This document shows positions 43,791 to 52,906 of a stretch of DNA of 64,000 nucleotides, one piece after another (the first letter of the stretch is position 1; every line of letters begins with the position of its first letter). The notes under the pieces were generated by a model. That model was not told the origin of the DNA. It did no database searches and saw only the letters and a list, made by a program, of their open reading frames with translations. This DNA comes from Mesorhizobium sp. GTDB lineage: Bacteria > Pseudomonadota > Alphaproteobacteria > Rhizobiales > Rhizobiaceae. Position numbers and translations under genes: made by a program. Where the stretch lies: NCBI RefSeq assembly GCF_004962245.1, contig NZ_SUHQ01000010.1:62001-126000 (forward strand), given 5' to 3'.

Positions 43791-44587
43791 ATTTCGTCCA
43801 CCGGCCCGAGCGGCGCGATCTCGACCAGCGGCGCCGGCACATCGGTCGTTTTTTCGTCAGCCTTGCAGATATCGGCGATGACGCAGGCCGGACAATCCGG
43901 CTTGCGCGCCTTGCAGACATAGCGCCCATGCAGGATCAGCCAATGATGCGCGTGGCGCATATATTCGTCCGGAATAATCCTCAACAGCCCCTGCTCGACC
44001 TGTTCCGGCATCTTTCCGGGCGCCAGCCCTAGCCGATTGCCAATGCGCAAGATATGCGTGTCGACCGCCATCGTGTGCTGGCCGAAGGCCATGTTGAGCA
44101 CGACATTGGCGGTCTTGCGCCCGACGCCCGGCAGCTTGACCAGTTGATCGCGGTCGTCAGGCACTTCGCCGTCATGGTCGCGAATCAGCGCTTCCGACAG
44201 CGCGATGACGTTCTTGGCCTTGTTGCGCCAGAGCCCGATGGTGCGGATATAATCGCCGACCTTGGCCTCGCCGAGCGCCAGCATCTTTTGCGGCGTGTCG
44301 GCGACCTTGAACAGCGCCCGCGTCGCCTTGTTGACGCCGGCATCGGTCGCCTGTGCCGAAAGCACCACCGCCACCAGCAGCGTGAAGGGATTGACATGTT
44401 CGAGCTCGCCTTTCGGCTCGGGCCGCTGAACGGAAAAGCGCCGGAAAATCTCGTGCACCTCGGCCGGGCTGTAGAGCGAATGGGATCGCACCGGCCGAAG
44501 GCGCGGCTTGGCGTTCGACCCGTCGCGTTGGCCGGGAGACAGTTGATTTTCGAGCGAGGAGGAATTTTTGGACTTGGGCTTCGTCAT
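43784..44587 (-). CDS. nth: Endonuclease III
   Basis: 267 residues from ATG 44587. A DNA glycosylase/AP lyase that removes oxidised pyrimidines. The helix-hairpin-helix is KLPGVGRKTANVVLNMAFG, with the catalytic Lys, and the catalytic Asp follows in AVDTHILRIGNR. The 4Fe-4S cluster motif C-x6-C-x2-C-x5-C is seen in CKARKPDCPACVIADIC. A basic extension of about 50 residues precedes the domain. It diverges from the DUF2244 gene across only 22 bp. Confidence 0.95.
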   Translation of the reverse strand: MTKPKSKNSSSLENQLSPGQRDGSNAKPRLRPVRSHSLYSPAEVHEIFRRFSVQRPEPKGELEHVNPFTLLVAVVLSAQATDAGVNKATRALFKVADTPQKMLALGEAKVGDYIRTIGLWRNKAKNVIALSEALIRDHDGEVPDDRDQLVKLPGVGRKTANVVLNMAFGQHTMAVDTHILRIGNRLGLAPGKMPEQVEQGLLRIIPDEYMRHAHHWLILHGRYVCKARKPDCPACVIADICKADEKTTDVPAPLVEIAPLGPVDEIQ

Positions 44588-44609
44588 CCCCTTCCTATAA
44601 TATCCCGCC

Positions 44610-45104
44610 ATGAGCGACACAAACGCCTCATTTCAGGCCGACGAGCCATTCTTCCAGGCGTTGCTGACACCGCATCGGTCGCTGGGCAAGACCGGCTTTG
44701 CCATCCTGATGGGCGCTCTGCTGTTCGGCTGGTTGGTCACCGGAGCGTTTTTCCTGTCGCGCGGTGCCTGGCCGGTATTCGGCTTCTTCGGCCTCGACGT
44801 AATTGCCGTCTACATTGCCTTCCGCGCCAATTATCGCGCCGCCCGTGCCCGTGAGGAGGTGACGGTCTCGCGCACCAGCCTCGACATCCGCAAGACAGCT
44901 CCTTCAGGCAAATCGGAAGCGCATCGCTTCAATCCGTTCTGGGCACGTTTTTCGGTCGCCCGCCACGCCGAGATCGGCATCACCAGGATGGCGGTGGTAG
45001 CACAAGGCCAGAATGTGCCGATCGGCGGCTTCCTCAATCCCGACGACCGCGAGAGCTTTGCGTCAGCCTTTTCGCGTGCCTTGGCGACCGCGAAGACGCG
45101 TTAA
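44610..45104 (+). CDS. DUF2244 membrane protein
   Basis: 164 residues. Two neighbouring membrane segments (GFAILMGALLFGWLVTGAFF and VFGFFGLDVIAVYIAF) are followed by a soluble part with RANYRAARAREEVTVSRTSL and VPIGGFLNPDDRESFASAFS, the DUF2244 pattern. Family members are often near cytochrome-oxidase or nth genes in alphaproteobacteria. The precise function is unknown. Confidence 0.87.
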   Translation: MSDTNASFQADEPFFQALLTPHRSLGKTGFAILMGALLFGWLVTGAFFLSRGAWPVFGFFGLDVIAVYIAFRANYRAARAREEVTVSRTSLDIRKTAPSGKSEAHRFNPFWARFSVARHAEIGITRMAVVAQGQNVPIGGFLNPDDRESFASAFSRALATAKTR

Positions 45105-45324
45105 AGCCGATACACCCCCGCGAATCAGCCCATTCGGCGTCCGCCGGTGCCGCCTCATCCGCAAATGGTCTTTCTCTCCTTCCGGTGAGATGCACCCTTT
45201 CGCCAGCCACGGTCGGCTCTTTTCCCAAAGCCGACCTCTATCCGGGTATGTGCACCGGAAAGGCAAGTTTCGGGTGGTGACCGGCGCCATGAAGGACGAT
45301 ATTCACGGTCAAGGAGATAGTCCT

Positions 45325-46203
45325 ATGAACGCACAGACAGCCATTCTGGAAAAAGACATCACGCCCGAAGGCGGTGACTACGAAGTCGTACGCCGCGCCA
45401 TCGAGAAGATCAGCCTCGATTACCGCGACCAGCCGTCGCTTGAAATATTGGCCGAGGAAGTCGGCGAGACGCCGACCGGCTTGCAGAAGCTCTTCACCCG
45501 ATGGGCCGGCCTGTCGCCCAAGGCCTTCCTCCAGGCGGTCACGCTCGACCATGCGCGCAAACTGCTCGATTCCGGGATGCCGCTGCTCGAGGCTTCTTTC
45601 GAAGTTGGCATGTCGGGCCCCGGCCGGTTGCACGACCTTTTCGTCACCCACGAGGCGATGTCGCCGGGCGACTACAAGACGCGCGGCGCCGGGCTGACCA
45701 TCCGCTATGGCTATCATATTTCGCCCTTCGGCATCGCCCTGATCATGGCCACCGACCGTGGCCTTGCCGGTCTCGCCTTCAGCGATGCCGGCGGCGAGCG
45801 TGCGGCCTTCGCCGACATGTCCAGCCGTTGGCCGAACGCAACCTATGTCGAGGACATGGCGGCGACGGCGCCCTATGCCGCGCGCATCTTCGATCCGACG
45901 CTGTGGCGCGCCGACCAGCCGCTGCGCGTCGTCATGATCGGCACCGACTTCCAGGTCCGCGTCTGGGAAGCTTTGCTGCGCATCCCGATGGGCAAGGCCT
46001 GCACTTATTCCTCGATCGCCGCCCGCATCGGCGCACCGAGCGCCAGCCGGGCGGTGGGTGCCGCGGTCGGCGCCAATCCGATGTCCTTCGTGGTGCCCTG
46101 CCACCGGGCTCTCGGTAAGTCCGGCGCGCTCACCGGCTACCACTGGGGCCTGACCCGCAAACGCGCCATCCTTGGCTGGGAAGCGGGACAAGTCGCGCCT
46201 TGA
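45325..46203 (+). CDS. AraC-type HTH fused to O6-methylguanine-DNA methyltransferase (Ada-like)
   Basis: 292 residues; the ATG at 45325 has AAGGAG upstream. Residues 15-110 are an AraC-type double helix-turn-helix (LEILAEEVGETPTGLQKLFT, SPKAFLQAVTLDHARKLLDS). The C-terminal half is an Ogt/MGMT domain with the acceptor Cys in VVPCHRALGKSGALTGYHWG. The N-terminal zinc domain that lets E. coli Ada sense methyl-phosphotriesters is missing. It repairs alkylated guanine or thymine and may still regulate genes. It is a single-gene unit ahead of a terminator. Confidence 0.93.
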   Translation: MNAQTAILEKDITPEGGDYEVVRRAIEKISLDYRDQPSLEILAEEVGETPTGLQKLFTRWAGLSPKAFLQAVTLDHARKLLDSGMPLLEASFEVGMSGPGRLHDLFVTHEAMSPGDYKTRGAGLTIRYGYHISPFGIALIMATDRGLAGLAFSDAGGERAAFADMSSRWPNATYVEDMAATAPYAARIFDPTLWRADQPLRVVMIGTDFQVRVWEALLRIPMGKACTYSSIAARIGAPSASRAVGAAVGANPMSFVVPCHRALGKSGALTGYHWGLTRKRAILGWEAGQVAP

Positions 46204-46245
46204 AATAGTACACAGCCTCGTGCGGTGATACCCAACGGACCCTGC

Positions 46246-46278
46246 AACACCGGCGAGACCCTTTCGCCGGTGTTTTTC
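46246..46278 (+). terminator. Rho-independent terminator after the Ada-like gene
   Basis: AACACCGGCG (46246-46255) pairs perfectly with CGCCGGTGTT (46265-46274), followed by TTTC. It lies about 40 nt after the stop codon. Confidence 0.88.
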
Positions 46279-46356
46279 GTCCCGCGAAATGACCGCCCGG
46301 TCTGGCAAGCAGCCGCCTTCCGGGCTAGCTTCCCGCCCATCAGCAGGAGGCATTCC

Positions 46357-47265
46357 TTGATTATCGTTATCGGCTCGATCAACCTCGACCTTATCGCCAA
46401 TGTCGACCGCTTGCCCGCACCGGGCGAGACGGTTCGGGGCTCCAGCTTCACCACCGCACCCGGCGGTAAGGGCGCCAACCAGGCGCTGGCCGCCGCGCGC
46501 GCCGGCGCCAAGGTGCGCATGGTCGGCGCCGTCGGCAAGGACAACTTCGCCACTGAAGCGCTGGCCCTGTTAAGAGAGGGCAAGATCGACCTGTCCGGTG
46601 TCGGTGAAACCTTCGCCTCGACCGGCACGGCGTTGATCATGGTCGCCGACGACGGCGAGAACGTCATTGCCGTGGTGCCGGGCGCCAATGATTCGGTCGT
46701 GACAGGCGACCTCTCCAAGGCTTTCATGAAAAAGGGCGATGTCGTGCTCTTGCAGCAGGAGATTCCGCTGCACACCGTCGATGCTGCACTGGACGCGGCC
46801 CGGGCTGCCGGCGCGGTCACCGTGCTCAACACGGCACCGTTCCGCGGCGAGGCGGCCGCCTTCCTCGGCAAGGCCGATTATGTCGTCGCCAACGAAACCG
46901 AATTCGACCTCTATGGCGAGGCGCTGTCGCTGAGCGGCCGCGATCGCCCGGCGCGGATGCGCGACTACGCCGGGAAGACCGGCCGCACAATCGTCGTCAC
47001 GCTCGGCGGTGACGGCGTTCTGGCCGCCACGCCAGCCGATCTTCTGATGGTTCCGGCGCTGAAGATCACTCCTGTCGACACGGTCGGCGCCGGCGACACG
47101 TTTTGCGGCTATTTCGCCGCCGGGTTGTCATCCGGTCTGCCGCTCGAACAGGCGCTCGCCCGTGCTGCAGCCGCCGGTTCGCTCGCTTGCCTGAAGCCCG
47201 GCGCCCAGCCGGCGATTCCGCTGGCGAAAGAAGTCGACGCGGCGCTACAAGAATCCGCCAGCTAG
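46357..47265 (+). CDS. rbsK: Ribokinase
   Basis: 302 residues of the PfkB family. I place the start at TTG 46357, because CAGGAGG lies 7 nt before it and the protein then begins LIIVIGSINLDLIANVDRLP, the normal N terminus. The signatures are GGKGANQALAAARAG (ribose loop) and DTVGAGDTFCGYFAAGL (catalytic Asp and anion hole). It phosphorylates ribose to ribose 5-phosphate, so ribose from the nucleoside hydrolase encoded at 49621 could enter here. It overlaps no other gene; an amidase gene follows 9 nt later. Confidence 0.9.
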   Translation: MIIVIGSINLDLIANVDRLPAPGETVRGSSFTTAPGGKGANQALAAARAGAKVRMVGAVGKDNFATEALALLREGKIDLSGVGETFASTGTALIMVADDGENVIAVVPGANDSVVTGDLSKAFMKKGDVVLLQQEIPLHTVDAALDAARAAGAVTVLNTAPFRGEAAAFLGKADYVVANETEFDLYGEALSLSGRDRPARMRDYAGKTGRTIVVTLGGDGVLAATPADLLMVPALKITPVDTVGAGDTFCGYFAAGLSSGLPLEQALARAAAAGSLACLKPGAQPAIPLAKEVDAALQESAS

Positions 47266-47274
47266 GTGAAAGCC

Positions 47275-48723
47275 ATGCGCCCTGCCACGAAACACGCCGT
47301 GCCGCCCGCCGGCGATATCTGCCGTCTGTCCGCCGTGGATCTTGCCGACGCGGTCCGGCGCCGTCAGCTTTCCGTGCGCGAGGTGGTGACGGCATTCCTC
47401 GACCGGATCGACTCAGTGAACCCGCTGGTCAACGCCATCGTCTCGCTGCGCGACCGTGCCGACATCCTGCACGACGCCGACAAGGCAGACACCCATCTGG
47501 CGCATGCGGGGCACGGCGGACCCCTGTTCGGCCTGCCTATCGCCATCAAGGATCTTGCCCAGACCAAGGGCCTCAGGACCAGCTTCGGCTCGCCGATCTT
47601 CGCCGATTTCGTGCCCCAAGAGGATGACTTCTTCGTCGAACGCATCCGCAAGGCCGGCGCCATCATCATCGGCAAGACCAACGTTCCCGAATTCGGGCTT
47701 GGCTCCAACACCTACAACACTGTGTTCGGCCCGACGCTCAACGCGTTCGACCCCGCCTTGACCGCCGGCGGTTCGAGCGGCGGCGCGGCGGTCGCACTGG
47801 CGCTCGACATGGTGCCGGTCGCCGATGGCAGCGACTTTGGCGGCTCGCTGCGCAACCCGGCCGCCTACAACAATGTCTATGGCTTCCGTCCGTCGCAGGG
47901 ACTCGTCCCGGCCGGCCCCGACCTTGACGTCTTTCACGCACAGATGGGCGTCGAAGGGCCGATGGGCCGCAGCGTGCGCGACATGGCGCTGCTGCTCGAC
48001 GAGCAAGCCGGCTACGATCCCCGCGCGCCACTGTCGCATCACAAGCAAGGCTCGTTCCTCCAAGGGCTGGAAACGATGGCGGCCGGCGGCCGCATCGCCT
48101 GGTTCGGCGATCTTGGTGGTCATCTGCCGGTTGAAACAGGTGTCCTTGATCTTTGCGAGGCCGCTCTCGGCCGGTTTGCGGACGCATCCTTTCAGACCGA
48201 AGCGCTGGTGCCGGACTTCGACTTCGAAGCGCTGTGGCAGGCCTTCGTGACGCTGCGCCAGGCAAGCAGCGGTTGTGCGCTCAAGGCGCATTACGACGAT
48301 CCCTTGAAACGCAGTCTTCTGAAGCCGGAGGCCGTGTGGGAGGTGGAACATGCGCTGCGCCTCACGGCGCCGCAGATCCACGCCGCCACGGTGAGGCGCT
48401 CGTCGTGGCATCGAATGCTGCTGTCGCTCTTCGAGCGTTTCGATCTCGTCGCGCTGCCGACCGCGCAGGTCTTTCCCTTCGATGTCTTCACCCACTGGCC
48501 AAGGGAAGTGGCGGGCCGGACCATGGACAGCTATCACCGCTGGATGCAGGTTTCAGCGCTCGCCACGCTGGGCGGCTGCCCAGCGGTCAACGTACCGGTT
48601 GGCTTCGACGCCGAGGGCCGGCCGATGGGCATGCAGCTGGTCGGGCGGCCGCGCGGCGACATGGCCGTGCTGAGAGCAGCCGCGGCCTATGAGGCGACGT
48701 TGCCGTGGCAGGCCGGAGCCTAG
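47275..48723 (+). CDS. Amidase signature family hydrolase
   Basis: About 482 residues from ATG 47275 (GTG at 47266 is an alternative). The Ser-cisSer-Lys triad is visible: Lys in LPIAIKDLAQTKG, the second Ser in VADGSDFGGSLRNPAA, and the AGGSSGGAAVALALDMVPV stretch. It is not the GatA of a GatCAB cluster, since no gatB or gatC is nearby. The substrate amide is unknown. It directly follows the ribokinase gene and may share its transcript. Confidence 0.9.
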   Translation: MRPATKHAVPPAGDICRLSAVDLADAVRRRQLSVREVVTAFLDRIDSVNPLVNAIVSLRDRADILHDADKADTHLAHAGHGGPLFGLPIAIKDLAQTKGLRTSFGSPIFADFVPQEDDFFVERIRKAGAIIIGKTNVPEFGLGSNTYNTVFGPTLNAFDPALTAGGSSGGAAVALALDMVPVADGSDFGGSLRNPAAYNNVYGFRPSQGLVPAGPDLDVFHAQMGVEGPMGRSVRDMALLLDEQAGYDPRAPLSHHKQGSFLQGLETMAAGGRIAWFGDLGGHLPVETGVLDLCEAALGRFADASFQTEALVPDFDFEALWQAFVTLRQASSGCALKAHYDDPLKRSLLKPEAVWEVEHALRLTAPQIHAATVRRSSWHRMLLSLFERFDLVALPTAQVFPFDVFTHWPREVAGRTMDSYHRWMQVSALATLGGCPAVNVPVGFDAEGRPMGMQLVGRPRGDMAVLRAAAAYEATLPWQAGA

Positions 48724-48850
48724 GCCGGGTCGAGGCTGCCAGCGACATATCCTGCCAGCTTGCGCCAACGCCGCCGGCATGCATTGATCGCGCTCAGTCG
48801 CGTCGCAAAGCGGCACTCTATCGAGGAAGACCCATCTATCGAGGAAGACC

Positions 48851-49465
48851 ATGTCGCTGGAACTCTACGCCACCTATCTTGTCGCCTGCCTCGTCATCAT
48901 CCTGGTGCCCGGACCGACGGTCACGCTGATCATCGCCAACAGCATCCGCCATGGCTCCCGCGCCGGCCTCGCCAACGTCGCCGGCACGCAAGCCGGGCTG
49001 GCGATCATGATCGCCATCGTCGGCATCGGATTGACCTCACTCATCGCGGGAATGGGCCATTGGTTCGAGTGGGTCAGGCTGATCGGCGCCGCCTATCTGA
49101 TCTGGATGGGCGTGCAGATGTTCCGCTCCAAGGGCAAGCTGAACGCCGACGGATCGGCGAAGACGCCGCGCGGCGGCTTTTTCCTGCAGGGCCTGCTGGT
49201 AGCGATCAGCAATCCAAAGACCCTGGTGTTCTTCGGCGCCTTCTTTCCACAGTTCATCGCCCCTGAAGGCAACTACGCGCTGCAGATCGGCGTCATGGGT
49301 CTCACCGCCATGATCTTCGCCGCCGTATCGGATTCGACTTACGCACTCGCCGCCGGCCGCGCCGGACGCCTGCTGTCGGCCGGCCGCGTCAAGCTCCTGT
49401 CGCGGATCAGCGGCAGTTTCCTGGTCGGCGGCGGCCTGTGGCTGGCGTTTTCAAAGGCGAAGTGA
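48851..49465 (+). CDS. LysE-family amino acid/metabolite exporter
   Basis: 204 residues with about six membrane segments. The LysE/RhtB signature is visible as LVIILVPGPTVTLIIANSIR and GSRAGLANVAGTQAGLAIM near the start, then AYLIWMGVQMFRSKGKL and LLVAISNPKTLVFFGAFFPQ. Substrate cannot be told; RhtB-like homoserine or threonine export is possible. Confidence 0.92.
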   Translation: MSLELYATYLVACLVIILVPGPTVTLIIANSIRHGSRAGLANVAGTQAGLAIMIAIVGIGLTSLIAGMGHWFEWVRLIGAAYLIWMGVQMFRSKGKLNADGSAKTPRGGFFLQGLLVAISNPKTLVFFGAFFPQFIAPEGNYALQIGVMGLTAMIFAAVSDSTYALAAGRAGRLLSAGRVKLLSRISGSFLVGGGLWLAFSKAK

Positions 49466-49471
49466 GCGCGC

Positions 49472-49618
49472 CTTTCCCTCGCCCCGTTTACGGGGAGAGG
49501 GTGGTCGCGAAGCGACCGGGTGAGGGGTAGCTCCGGGTTCGCAGGCAAAACGTCAACGTTTGCGCCGCCCCTCATCCCCTGCCGGGACCTTCTCCCCGTG
49601 AACGGGGAGAAGGAAGAA
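49472..49618. repeat. RIME-like composite palindromic intergenic element
   Basis: About 145 bp holding nested hairpins: CCCTCGCCCCGTTTACGGGG with GAGAGGG, GGTCGCGAAGCGACC, then a matched pair GGTGAGGGG and CCCCTCATCC enclosing the middle, and CTTCTCCCCGTGAACGGGG with AGAAGG. This layout is that of the rhizobial intergenic mosaic element. It lies between two convergent genes and probably also acts as their terminator. Confidence 0.85.
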
Positions 49619-49620
49619 CC

Positions 49621-50562
49621 CTAAAGCCGCCCCAGCCTTTCCAGCAGCAGCGCGAAAAACGCATCGTGGTCGATGTCGCGCATCACCATGGCGTTCTTCG
49701 GCCGCTTGGTCACGCCCCACCAGTCGATCACCGTCATGCCCATGGTGAGCTCCGAGGCGGTTTCCACGGTGACATTGCAGTTGCGGCCCTTGAACAATTC
49801 CGGCTTCAACAGATAGGCGATCACGCAAGGGTCGTGCAGCGGACCGCCGTCGGTGCCGTATTTCTCCTCGTCGAAGCGTTCGAAGAATTCCAGCATCTCC
49901 GCCGTGGCCGTGCCGACCCTGGTGCCGAGCTTGCGGAAGGCTTGGGTGCGCTTGGCCGTGGTCAGCGCCTTGTGGGTGACGTCGAGCGGCATCATGACGA
50001 TCGGGATGCCGGATTTGAACACGACATTGGCGGCATGCGGGTCGACATAGATGTTGAATTCGGCGGTCGGCGTGACATTGCCGCCTTCGAAGAAGCCGCC
50101 GCCCATCAGCACGATTTCCTTGATGCGCGGCGCGATCTTCGGCTCGCGGATGAGCGCCAGCGCGATGTTGGTGAGCGGCCCGAGCGCGCAGAGCGTGATC
50201 GTGCCGCTCTCTTCCTTCATCAGCGTCTCGACGATGAAATCGACCGCATACTGGTCCTGCAGCTTCATTGTCGGTTCGGGCAATTGCGGTCCGTTGAGGC
50301 CGGTCTCGCCATGCACCTCCTCGGCGGTGACGAGTTCACGCGCCAGCGGCCGGATGGCGCCGGCATAGACCTTCACCTCAGGCCTGCCGGCCAGTTCGCA
50401 GATCTTGCGTGCATTCTTTTCGGTAAGCTTCAGCGGCACGTTGCCGGCAACTGCGGTCATGCCGACGATCTCCAGCTCGGCGCTGCCGAGCGCCAGCAAT
50501 ATGGCGACGGCATCGTCCTGGCCGGGATCCGTGTCGATGATGATCTTGCGGGATTGGGGCAT
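49621..50562 (-). CDS. Inosine-uridine preferring nucleoside hydrolase
   Basis: 313 residues from ATG 50562 (MPQSRKIIIDTDPGQDDAVA). The N-terminal Asp cluster DTDPGQDDA binds calcium and ribose. Other signatures are VYAGAIRPLARELVTAEEVH, ITLCALGPLTNIALALIREP, GNVTPTAEFNIYVDPHAAN and GGPLHDPCVIAYLL. It hydrolyses purine/pyrimidine ribosides to base and ribose. With ribokinase nearby and the phosphorylase block at 6-14 kb, it adds a second, hydrolytic route of nucleoside use. Confidence 0.93.
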   Translation of the reverse strand: MPQSRKIIIDTDPGQDDAVAILLALGSAELEIVGMTAVAGNVPLKLTEKNARKICELAGRPEVKVYAGAIRPLARELVTAEEVHGETGLNGPQLPEPTMKLQDQYAVDFIVETLMKEESGTITLCALGPLTNIALALIREPKIAPRIKEIVLMGGGFFEGGNVTPTAEFNIYVDPHAANVVFKSGIPIVMMPLDVTHKALTTAKRTQAFRKLGTRVGTATAEMLEFFERFDEEKYGTDGGPLHDPCVIAYLLKPELFKGRNCNVTVETASELTMGMTVIDWWGVTKRPKNAMVMRDIDHDAFFALLLERLGRL

Positions 50563-50705
50563 TTCAATTCCTTGTCTGGGGAGTCTTTTTGGGCGGGGCT
50601 TTTGACGGCTTGAACTTGACCGCGGGGCGGACCATATCAAGGCCATCGGGAAAAATGCCATCCGGGTTTTTCCACTTTATGTCGCTCTTGAGAGGACAGT
50701 GTAAC

Positions 50706-51131
50706 ATGAGCCGAATGACGCCTTTTTCCAGCCCGCTTCTCCTGGGCTTCGACGCCATGGAAAAGACCCTGGAGCGTCTGGCGAAGTCGGGTGACAGCTA
50801 CCCTCCCTATAACATCGAGCGCCTCAGCGGTGCCGACGGCAAGACCGAAAGGCTGCGAATCACGCTCGCTGTCGCCGGTTTCGCGGAAAACGATCTCGAT
50901 GTGACCACGGAGGAGAATCAGTTGGTCGTGCGCGGCCGTCAGAACGACGACACCGAGCGCGAATTTCTTCATCGCGGCATCGCCGCGCGCCAGTTCCAGC
51001 GCTGTTTCGTGCTGGCCGACGGCATGCGGGTGATCGCGGCGGAGCTGAAGAACGGCCTTTTGTCGATCGATCTCGATCGGCCCGAGTCCGAACGGCTGGT
51101 ACGGAAAATAAACATATCGGTGAAAGACTGA
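50706..51131 (+). CDS. Hsp20 / small heat-shock protein
   Basis: 141 residues; start at ATG 50706. The IbpA-like N terminus is SSPLLLGFDAMEKTLERLAK, and the alpha-crystallin domain spans about residues 36-130: YNIERLSGADGKTERLRITL, VAGFAENDLDVTTEENQLVV, RGIAARQFQRCFVLADGMRV and ELKNGLLSIDL. It is a holdase chaperone against aggregation. Upstream 144 bp separate it from the divergent nucleoside hydrolase gene. A DUF1150 gene follows, as is usual in Rhizobiales. Confidence 0.94.
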   Translation: MSRMTPFSSPLLLGFDAMEKTLERLAKSGDSYPPYNIERLSGADGKTERLRITLAVAGFAENDLDVTTEENQLVVRGRQNDDTEREFLHRGIAARQFQRCFVLADGMRVIAAELKNGLLSIDLDRPESERLVRKINISVKD

Positions 51132-51194
51132 TCTTACCGATGGCTCTCATGCGAGGCGGCCTTGAGCGGCGTCCTCGCGCCAAGGAGGCTTGAA

Positions 51195-51452
51195 ATGACC
51201 AGAACTGACGAAAATCTCATCATGACCAGTGGCGAATTCGCCCATCTCGGCGAAGGCTCGGTCGCCTATCTCAGGAAAGTGTCGAGCGACGATCTGCGCG
51301 GCCGGTTCCCGGGCCTCGGCGAAATCGCGCCCGGCCTGGAACTGTGGGCGCTGTTTGCCGCCAATGGCCAGCCGATCCTGCTTTCGGACGCCCGTGACCG
51401 GGCGCTGGCCGGCGCCATGGAAAACGACCTGACCACCGTCGCCATCCACTAA
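51195..51452 (+). CDS. DUF1150 family protein
   Basis: 85 residues with a strong ribosome site (CAAGGAGG). SGEFAHLGEGSVAYLRKVSS, DLRGRFPGLGEIAPGLELWA and LFAANGQPILLSDARD is the DUF1150 pattern, found almost only in alphaproteobacteria and often beside Hsp20 genes. Function is unknown. Confidence 0.88.
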   Translation: MTRTDENLIMTSGEFAHLGEGSVAYLRKVSSDDLRGRFPGLGEIAPGLELWALFAANGQPILLSDARDRALAGAMENDLTTVAIH

Positions 51453-51487
51453 CAGAACGGCACAACGATCTGGTTGGAAACGGACAG

Positions 51488-51506
51488 GGGCCGCTCACGG
51501 CGGCCC
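51488..51506. terminator. Hairpin between convergent DUF1150 and ptsN genes
   Basis: GGGCCGC (51488-51494) pairs with GCGGCCC (51500-51506) with a 5-nt loop, in the 77-bp convergent gap. No T run follows, so this is a moderate candidate. Confidence 0.4.
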
Positions 51507-51529
51507 ATCAATGGATCTAATCAAGAAGC

Positions 51530-51994
51530 TCAGGCCGCGTGCGAGGCCTGCGTGTCCGATAAAAGCGCGTGGATCGCGGCGGCGTCGCGGGTGCCCCTGA
51601 TCTTGGCCACCGTGTCGGCGTCGCGCAGCACCCGCGCAATGCGCGACAGCGCCTTGAGGTGGTCGGCGCCGGCGCCTTCGGGCGCCAAAAGCAGGAACAC
51701 CAGATCGACCGGCTGGTCGTCCAGCGCCTCGAAATCGACCGGCGTCTCCAGCCGGGCGAAAACCCCGGCGATCCGCTTGACCCCGGCCAGCTTGCCGTGC
51801 GGGATGGCAATGCCGTTGCCGACACCGGTCGAGCCCAGCCGCTCGCGCTGCAGGATGGTGTCGAACACCTCCCGTTCCGGAATGCCGGAAATCGCCGCCG
51901 CCCTTTCGGACAGCATTTGCAGCAGCTGCTTTTTGGAGTTCGCTTTCAACGCCGGCAAAATCGCCGGAACGTTGATAAGATCGCTCAGATCCAT
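51530..51994 (-). CDS. ptsN: PtsN, nitrogen-regulatory EIIA protein
   Basis: 154 residues. GVGNGIAIPHGKLAGVKRIA carries the phosphoacceptor His, and PVDLVFLLLAPEGAGADHLK is characteristic of EIIA-Ntr. It is the terminal phosphoacceptor of the nitrogen PTS and regulates processes such as potassium balance and nitrogen metabolism. It lies downstream of rpoN and hpf, the standard proteobacterial order. A second EIIA gene lies beside kdpE at 26156. Confidence 0.95.
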   Translation of the reverse strand: MDLSDLINVPAILPALKANSKKQLLQMLSERAAAISGIPEREVFDTILQRERLGSTGVGNGIAIPHGKLAGVKRIAGVFARLETPVDFEALDDQPVDLVFLLLAPEGAGADHLKALSRIARVLRDADTVAKIRGTRDAAAIHALLSDTQASHAA

Positions 51995-52054
51995 ACTTGA
52001 AATCCCTTGTTCGCCTGCCGTCGCCAGCCCTCGCTCTCGCGTGCGGCTGGTTCG

Positions 52055-52639
52055 TTATCCCTGCGCGACCTTGGTCGTAGACGGGTCGATCCAGCCGATA
52101 TTTCCGTCCGGCCGGCGATAGACGATGTTGAGGTGCTCGTTTCCGGCGTTGCGGAAGACGAGGACCGGGCTGTCCTTGGCATCGAGCTCGATCACGGCTG
52201 ACGCCACTGACATGGTCCGCAGCGTCATGGTTGATTCGGCGACGATGGCCGGCGCGAAATTCTCCGGTATGTCCTCATCATCGTCGGCAAGCGGCGCCAT
52301 CACCGTATAGGCGACGTCGGTGGGTTCGCCGTTGGCATTGCCTGAATTATGCGACTTCAGCCGACGCTTGTAGCGCCGAAGGCGGGTTTCGAGGCGATCC
52401 GCCGCGGCCTCGAAAGCTAGCGTCGGGTCCTGGGCTTCACCGGTCGCCTGCAACGAAGCGCCGGAATCCAGCCGGATCATGCAATCGGCCGTGTAGCGCG
52501 ACCCCGATTTGACGACTACGATCTGGCCCGAAAAGCCCCGATCGAAATATTTCCCGATCACTTCCCCGACACGGTCGTTGATGCGCGTACGGAACGCATC
52601 GCCGATGTCCATGTGTTTTCCCGATATGCGCAGTGTCAT
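52055..52639 (-). CDS. hpf: Ribosome hibernation promoting factor, long form
   Basis: 194 residues. The N-terminal domain (MTLRISGKHMDIGDAFRTRI) is the S30AE fold; the C-terminal domain (VIELDAKDSPVLVFRNAGNE, VVYRRPDGNIGWIDPS-like end) marks the long form that dimerises 70S ribosomes to 100S particles in stationary phase. It lies between rpoN and ptsN, 60 nt before the latter. Confidence 0.94.
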   Translation of the reverse strand: MTLRISGKHMDIGDAFRTRINDRVGEVIGKYFDRGFSGQIVVVKSGSRYTADCMIRLDSGASLQATGEAQDPTLAFEAAADRLETRLRRYKRRLKSHNSGNANGEPTDVAYTVMAPLADDDEDIPENFAPAIVAESTMTLRTMSVASAVIELDAKDSPVLVFRNAGNEHLNIVYRRPDGNIGWIDPSTTKVAQG

Positions 52640-52906
52640 CTGAAAACTGACCTTCCTTGCTCAGGCTTCAAACTGTCCCGAGTTTATACCCGTGGTCTGT
52701 GCGCACAAGCTTTGCGGCGTCACTTGCGCCGATTTTAAATCCGAACTTTCCGGTTGATCACAAGCCGCCTTTTTGACCGTCCCGTGGCCAACATCGTGGC
52801 GGACCATCCGCATGCGGGCAGTAGCCCGTCTCATGCGGGCGGGCTTCTAGCCACTTCGTTACGGCTTGTCAATGAAGCGCGAAAGCTGTGGAAATTTTCG
52901 CGGGGA

